A stretch of DNA of 9,221 nt from an uncultured Collinsella sp. Lineage in GTDB: Bacteria; Actinomycetota; Coriobacteriia; Coriobacteriales; Coriobacteriaceae. The notes beneath the pieces are model-generated. The model was not told where the DNA came from, did no database searches, and worked only from the letters and a program-made list of their open reading frames with translations. The stretch is taken from assembly GCA_900554135.1 (NCBI GenBank), contig USFU01000057.1, forward strand, positions 1 through 9,221. The letters run 5' to 3'. A program made the position numbers and the translations under genes. Positions 6,062 to 9,221 of the stretch are shown in pieces (position 1 is the first letter of the stretch; each line of letters opens with the position of its first letter).

Positions 6062-6745
6062 CTAGATGCCGGCGATTGCGAAGTTAAGCAGCCGCTCAGC
6101 CAGCGGATACACGGTAACGTCGAAATAGCGGCCGATCACGTCGATGCCGGTCCACATGGGCAGCAGATACAGCACGATGATAAGGATCGGCATGGCGTAC
6201 TGCTGCAGACGATAGTAGTTGGCGAGCGCCTTGCCTTTGAGGAACGGCACGATGATCGACGAGCCGTCGAGCGGCGGAATCGGGATGAGGTTAAAGAACG
6301 CGAGCGACAGGTTGACCACGATAAAGGTGGCGCCGAAGTTCATGATTTGGGACGCCACGGCAAAGGACATGCTGGCGTAGAGGTTGCCGTACGTTGCGTG
6401 CATGAGGGCGGCCGCAAGGCATGCCAGTACGATGTTCGATGCGGGGCCGGCAGCGCTCACCAAGACCTCGTCGCGCTTGGGATGCTTAAGGTTGTTGAGA
6501 TAGACGGGCACCGGCTTGGCAAAGGCGAACACCGGGCCGCCGGCGGCGAGCATCAGCAGCGGCAGGATGATGGTGCCAAACGGGTCGATGTGGTTGAGCG
6601 GGTTGAGCGAGACACGGCCGCGCGAGCGGGCCGTCTTGTCGCCGAGCGCCCAGGCTGCGGCGGCGTGCGCGCTCTCGTGGATGACGATGCCAACGATGAC
6701 GGCGACGGCGCTGGCGAGCAGGTTCATGAGGTAGCTGCTGGACAT
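6062..6745 (-). CDS. M50 family (site-2-protease-type) membrane metalloprotease
   Basis: Intramembrane zinc protease of the small SpoIVFB/YwhC-like type with no PDZ domain; it would cleave unidentified membrane proteins within the bilayer. Visible in the 227-residue product: the zinc motif HESAH (H23, E24, H27) at the end of the first hydrophobic segment (residues about 8-30); a conserved GRVSLNPLNHIDPFGTIILP stretch (43-62); SAAGPASNIVLA (97-108); and the third metal ligand in NLIPIPPLDGSSI (D160, 152-164). Four to five further hydrophobic segments follow, ending with a helix at about 185-196. The active-site set is complete. The start ATG has GGGGAG 4 nt upstream, overlapping the stop of the preceding small gene (9-nt gap). 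Placement ahead of scpAB is frequent in actinobacteria and Firmicutes, but a functional link to chromosome segregation is not established. Confidence 0.93.
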   Translation of the reverse strand: MSSSYLMNLLASAVAVIVGIVIHESAHAAAAWALGDKTARSRGRVSLNPLNHIDPFGTIILPLLMLAAGGPVFAFAKPVPVYLNNLKHPKRDEVLVSAAGPASNIVLACLAAALMHATYGNLYASMSFAVASQIMNFGATFIVVNLSLAFFNLIPIPPLDGSSIIVPFLKGKALANYYRLQQYAMPILIIVLYLLPMWTGIDVIGRYFDVTVYPLAERLLNFAIAGI

Positions 6746-6754
6746 GGCGCTCCC

Positions 6755-7051
6755 CTAGCGAACGCGGCGCGAGGCGCGCGTGAGCAGGTAGTCGGCCACA
6801 AACAGGATGACGGCCACGATGGCGTAATCCAGGCGGAACACGCCGCCAAAGGGCGATGTGATGACGCCGTAGCCGGCGATAGCGCTCGGCAGCGCACGCG
6901 AAAGCTCAACGACAAAGCCCACGATTTGCAGCTTGGCGGTGAGGCCGCTAAAGCACAGCAGCACGGTCATCGCGCTCATAAAGATGCCGCAGATGCGACA
7001 GGCGATGGCGATGATGCTCATCGCCACGGCGGTGGCTTTACGAGAGTTCAC
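6755..7051 (-). CDS. Small membrane protein of unknown function (98 aa, GTG start)
   Basis: Predicted 98-residue, strongly hydrophobic protein with three likely membrane segments: residues about 9-34 ([25 protein letters not shown]), 41-60 ([18 protein letters not shown]) and 73-92 ([16 protein letters not shown]), followed by a basic end TRASRRVR. The last part, with [11 protein letters not shown] before a hydrophobic stretch, recalls the repeat of YggT-type proteins, but the resemblance is weak and I do not name it. The start is GTG 7051, since GAGGAG (7059-7064) lies 7 nt upstream. This makes the gene overlap the end of the ABC-F gene by 14 nt. An internal ATG at 7021 has no ribosome site. 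The stop lies 9 nt before the M50 gene. The tight packing argues for a real gene translated together with both neighbours. Confidence 0.72.
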   Translation of the reverse strand: MNSRKATAVAMSIIAIACRICGIFMSAMTVLLCFSGLTAKLQIVGFVVELSRALPSAIAGYGVITSPFGGVFRLDYAIVAVILFVADYLLTRASRRVR

Positions 7052-9071
7052 GCGCGGTCTCCTCTTCGATCTGGGTGGAAAGCTCCAGCCATTCGTCCTC
7101 GAGCTTGGGCAGCTCTTGCTTAAGGCCGTTATATTCCCCCAGCGCGGCGTTGAACTTATCCTGATCGGCATAAAGCTCCTTGCTCGCCATCAATTCCATA
7201 AGCTCGTCATAGCGGGCGCGCTTTTTGTCGAGCTCGGCCTCGATCTTCTTGAGCTGGTTGCGAACGCCCTTGAGCTTTTTGTTGAGCGCGGCGCGGGCCT
7301 GGGCCTCGGCGCGCTTTTGCTCCTTGGTCTTTTTGCCCTCGGCCGGCTTGGGGGCGGCAGCGGGGGTGTCGGCCTGGGCGGCGTTGGCTTTGGTGGACTT
7401 GGCCGCGGCAGGCGCGCTCTCCCCCGCCGCTTCGGCGGCGGCGCGGGCCGCGAGGTCCTCGCGCTTGTAGAGGTAGTAGTCGTAGTCGCCGTCGTAGACC
7501 GTGACCTTGCCGTCGCGGATGTCGATCACGCGGTTGGCCACGGCGCGCACCAGGTGCTCGTCGTGGCTGATCAGCACGATGGTACCGGGGAAGTTTTGCA
7601 GGGCGCTCTCGAGCATGTCTACCGAGTCGATGTCCAGGTGGTTGGTGGGCTCGTCCAGGCACAGGAGCGCCTCGGGAGCCACGAGCATCTTGGCCAGGGC
7701 CAGACGGGCCTTCTCGCCGCCGGAAAGGACACGAACCTGCTTTTCGATTGCGTCGTTGTCGCTAAATAGGAAGGCGCCCAGCAGGCTGCGCTGCTGCGGC
7801 ACGGTCCACTTGGGCGTGACGGTGTCGATCTCTTGCAGGACGGTGTTGGACTCGGTCATGCCTTCGAGCGCGTGCTGGGCGTAATAAGCCACGCCCACGT
7901 TGGTGCCTAGGTCGCGCGTGCCGGTAGTGGGCGGCTCCAGTCCGGCGAGGATCTTCATGAGCGTGGACTTGCCGGCGCCGTTGGGGCCAACGAGCGCCAC
8001 GTGCTCGCCGCGGTAAAGTTTCAGGTCGATATCGCTGTAGATGTGTTTGTTGCCGTAGGACTTGGACACGCCCTCCAGGCCCACGACCATGTCGCCCGAG
8101 CGCGGCGGATCGGGGAACTTAAAGTCGATGTGCTTGTGGCCCTCGGGCAGGATGACGAGCTCCTTTTTGATCTGCTCGATCTTGCGGATGCGCTCCTGGG
8201 CCTGGGCGGCCTTGGTGGGCTTGTAGCGGAACTTGTCGACGAAGACCTGCATATGGGCGATATCGCGCTCCTGGGCAGCACGCTTGGCGCGCATCTGTTC
8301 CAGATTGTCCTCGCGCTGCTTGAGGTAGCTGCTGTAGTTGCCGGTGTAGGTGGTTACGCGGCGGTTTTCGAGCGCGGCGACGTGGTCGACGCAGGCGTCC
8401 ATGAAGGCGCGGTCGTGGCTGACGATGAGGACGGCGCCGTCGTAATTCGCGATAAAGCCGCGCAGCCACTGGACGCTTTCGAGGTCTAGGTGGTTGGTGG
8501 GCTCGTCCAGAAGCAGCAGGTCGGGGTGGCGCAGGAAGAGCTTGGCGAGCGCGATGCGCATCTGCCAGCCGCCCGAGAACTCGGAGCACGGGCGCTCAAA
8601 GTCGGTGACCTTAAAGCCCAGTCCGGACAGGATCTTGCGGGCGTTGCTCTCGAGCTCGTAGCCGCCCAGGTGCTCAAAGCGGTCCTGGACCTGGCCGTAC
8701 TCGTTAAGGAGCGCGTCGACGTCCTTGCCCTGCTCGGAGAGCTCGGTGATCTGGGCCTGCAGCTCGTTGGCGCGCTCGCCCATGCGGCGGATTTCCTTGG
8801 CGGCGGCCATGACCTCGGCGAGGATGGTGGTGTCCTTGTGCTCCAGGTTGGTTTCCTGCTCGAGGTAGCCCACCTGGCAGTCCTTTGCGTACTGGACCTG
8901 GCCGGCGTCGGGGCTGTCGATGCCCATGATGATTTTGAGCATGGTGGTTTTGCCGGCGCCGTTGGGTCCCACGAGCGCGAAGCGCTCGCCGGGGTTGATC
9001 TGGAAGGACGCGCCGCTAAAGAGGACGCGCGCGCCGAAGCTTTTTTCGATCTTGTCGACCAGGAGGATCAT
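7038..9071 (-). CDS. ABC-F family ATPase (Uup/YdiF-like)
   Basis: Soluble ATPase with two ABC cassettes and no membrane domain. ABC-F proteins bind the ribosomal E site and relieve stalled translation; some give antibiotic resistance. The 677-residue product has Walker [10 protein letters not shown] (35-43), signature FSGGW (165-169) and Walker [13 protein letters not shown] (185-196) in the first cassette. The inter-domain P-site linker (about 240-325, with [19 protein letters not shown] at 281-299) follows. The second cassette has GPNGAGKST (362-370), [12 protein letters not shown] (449-460) and [12 protein letters not shown] (469-480). An Ala/Pro/Lys-rich stretch (541-585) leads to a C-terminal coiled coil (about 585-675), as in Uup and YdiF. 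All catalytic residues are intact (E190 and E474). Length and layout suit a housekeeping type rather than a typical resistance ABC-F, but sequence alone does not exclude resistance. The ribosome site AAAGGCGG lies a few nt before the ATG. A terminator directly upstream separates it from the tRNA gene. Confidence 0.95.
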   Translation of the reverse strand: MILLVDKIEKSFGARVLFSGASFQINPGERFALVGPNGAGKTTMLKIIMGIDSPDAGQVQYAKDCQVGYLEQETNLEHKDTTILAEVMAAAKEIRRMGERANELQAQITELSEQGKDVDALLNEYGQVQDRFEHLGGYELESNARKILSGLGFKVTDFERPCSEFSGGWQMRIALAKLFLRHPDLLLLDEPTNHLDLESVQWLRGFIANYDGAVLIVSHDRAFMDACVDHVAALENRRVTTYTGNYSSYLKQREDNLEQMRAKRAAQERDIAHMQVFVDKFRYKPTKAAQAQERIRKIEQIKKELVILPEGHKHIDFKFPDPPRSGDMVVGLEGVSKSYGNKHIYSDIDLKLYRGEHVALVGPNGAGKSTLMKILAGLEPPTTGTRDLGTNVGVAYYAQHALEGMTESNTVLQEIDTVTPKWTVPQQRSLLGAFLFSDNDAIEKQVRVLSGGEKARLALAKMLVAPEALLCLDEPTNHLDIDSVDMLESALQNFPGTIVLISHDEHLVRAVANRVIDIRDGKVTVYDGDYDYYLYKREDLAARAAAEAAGESAPAAAKSTKANAAQADTPAAAPKPAEGKKTKEQKRAEAQARAALNKKLKGVRNQLKKIEAELDKKRARYDELMELMASKELYADQDKFNAALGEYNGLKQELPKLEDEWLELSTQIEEETARELS
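7059..7064 (-). promoter_or_regulatory. Ribosome binding site deciding the GTG start of the 98-aa gene
   Basis: GAGGAG, encoded within the last codons of the ABC-F gene, 7 nt before GTG 7051. It is the reason for preferring GTG 7051 over the ATG at 7021. Confidence 0.65.
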
Positions 9072-9102
9072 GGTGCCGCCTTTGACCTTGTGTGCCTATA
9101 TG

Positions 9103-9130
9103 AAAAAAGGCCCCAACTTGCGTTGGAGCC
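9103..9130 (-). terminator. Intrinsic terminator after tRNA-Ala
   Basis: Minus strand: GGCTCCAAC (9122-9130) pairs with GTTGGGGCC (9109-9117) in a 9-bp stem with one T-G wobble, capped by a GCAA tetraloop (GNRA type), then six T (9103-9108). It lies 16 nt after the tRNA 3' end and 31 nt before the ABC-F start codon. It ends the tRNA transcript, and reading into the ABC-F gene would require read-through or a promoter not recognisable here. Confidence 0.93.
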
Positions 9131-9146
9131 TCATTCAATGCTCGGG

Positions 9147-9219
9147 TGGAGACGAGGGGGATCGAACCCCTGACCTCTTGACTGCCAGTCAAGCGCTCTC
9201 CCAGCTGAGCTACGCCCCC
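9147..9219 (-). tRNA. tRNA-Ala (anticodon GGC)
   Basis: Complete 73-nt cloverleaf on the minus strand: acceptor GGGGGCG pairing with CGTCTCC, including the G3-U70 wobble that is the alanine identity element; D arm GCTC/GAGC; anticodon stem CTTGA/TCAAG with loop CTGGCAG, so the anticodon is GGC reading GCC codons; T arm AGGGG/CCCCT with loop TTCGATC; discriminator A73. The next bases are CCC, so the 3' CCA is not fully encoded and must be added by the CCA-adding enzyme. The gene starts 2 nt inside the right edge of the window, so its promoter is not visible. Confidence 0.97.
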
Positions 9220-9221
9220 GT

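Noticed and set aside
5990..7123. Long plus-strand open frame of 377 codons opposite the M50 and 98-aa genes
   Set aside because: It lies antisense to well-recognised genes, gives a His/Asp/Arg/Gly-rich product with no domain pattern, and has no credible family likeness. High-GC genes commonly leave such open antisense frames.
7038..9071. Antibiotic resistance determinant
   Set aside because: ABC-F proteins include resistance factors, but this one has the C-terminal coiled coil and layout of the Uup/YdiF housekeeping type and sits in a housekeeping block. No regulatory leader peptide typical of resistance ABC-F genes is visible in the 31 nt upstream.
9103..9130. Promoter for the ABC-F gene between the tRNA terminator and the ATG
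   Set aside because: Only 31 nt separate the T-run and the start codon, and I see no convincing -35/-10 pair, so I do not annotate one.

Overview
Every convincing gene in this 9.2 kb GC-rich window lies on the minus strand, so transcription runs from high to low coordinates. From right to left the order is: tRNA-Ala(GGC) with its terminator, an ABC-F ATPase, a 98-residue membrane protein, an M50 site-2-type metalloprotease, scpA, scpB, an RluB-type pseudouridine synthase, the first 82 codons of cmk (cytidylate kinase), an M28 zinc peptidase lacking its N-terminus, a YcxB-like membrane protein, and the first 205 codons of valS.

The window appears to come from two different organisms. The right part (about 3190-9221) looks like a chromosomal housekeeping block of a high-GC actinobacterium, most likely a gut Coriobacteriia of the Collinsella type (scpA-scpB-rluB-cmk order, protein style). 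The left part (about 1-3160) looks like a high-GC Clostridia member of the Oscillospiraceae/Flavonifractor type (M28 peptidase with PA insert, a canonical sigma-A promoter, a T-box-like attenuator, and a Firmicutes-style ValRS N-terminus). These lineage calls rest on recognition of protein and leader style, not on a database search.

The two parts meet inside one uninterrupted 678-codon reading frame (1376-3412). Cmk breaks off within its nucleotide-monophosphate-binding region after TIDGKD, and the next residue already belongs to the peptidase. Each half alone is incomplete: the kinase lacks its catalytic and lid regions, and the peptidase lacks its N-terminus and any signal peptide. A short stretch of DNA (about 3167-3187) encoding LTIDGKD could have been shared by both parents. 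The simplest reading is a chimeric assembly joined at a short identical word. A real recombination is possible but less likely.

In the right block the genes are tightly packed: 14-nt overlaps at ABC-F/98-aa gene and at scpB/rluB, an 11-nt gap at scpA/scpB and a 9-nt gap before the M50 gene. They probably form one transcription unit combining ribosome-associated ATPase, membrane proteolysis, chromosome segregation (the ScpAB kleisin complex of SMC), rRNA modification and nucleotide metabolism. In the left block the peptidase ends in a strong terminator. A promoter with a perfect TTGACA -35 box is nested inside this terminator and drives a short leader with a second, premature terminator ahead of ycxB-like and valS. 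That leader resembles the ends of a T-box riboswitch without its specifier domain.

There is no stretch over 300 bases without a gene. I found no mobile element, CRISPR array or phage gene.
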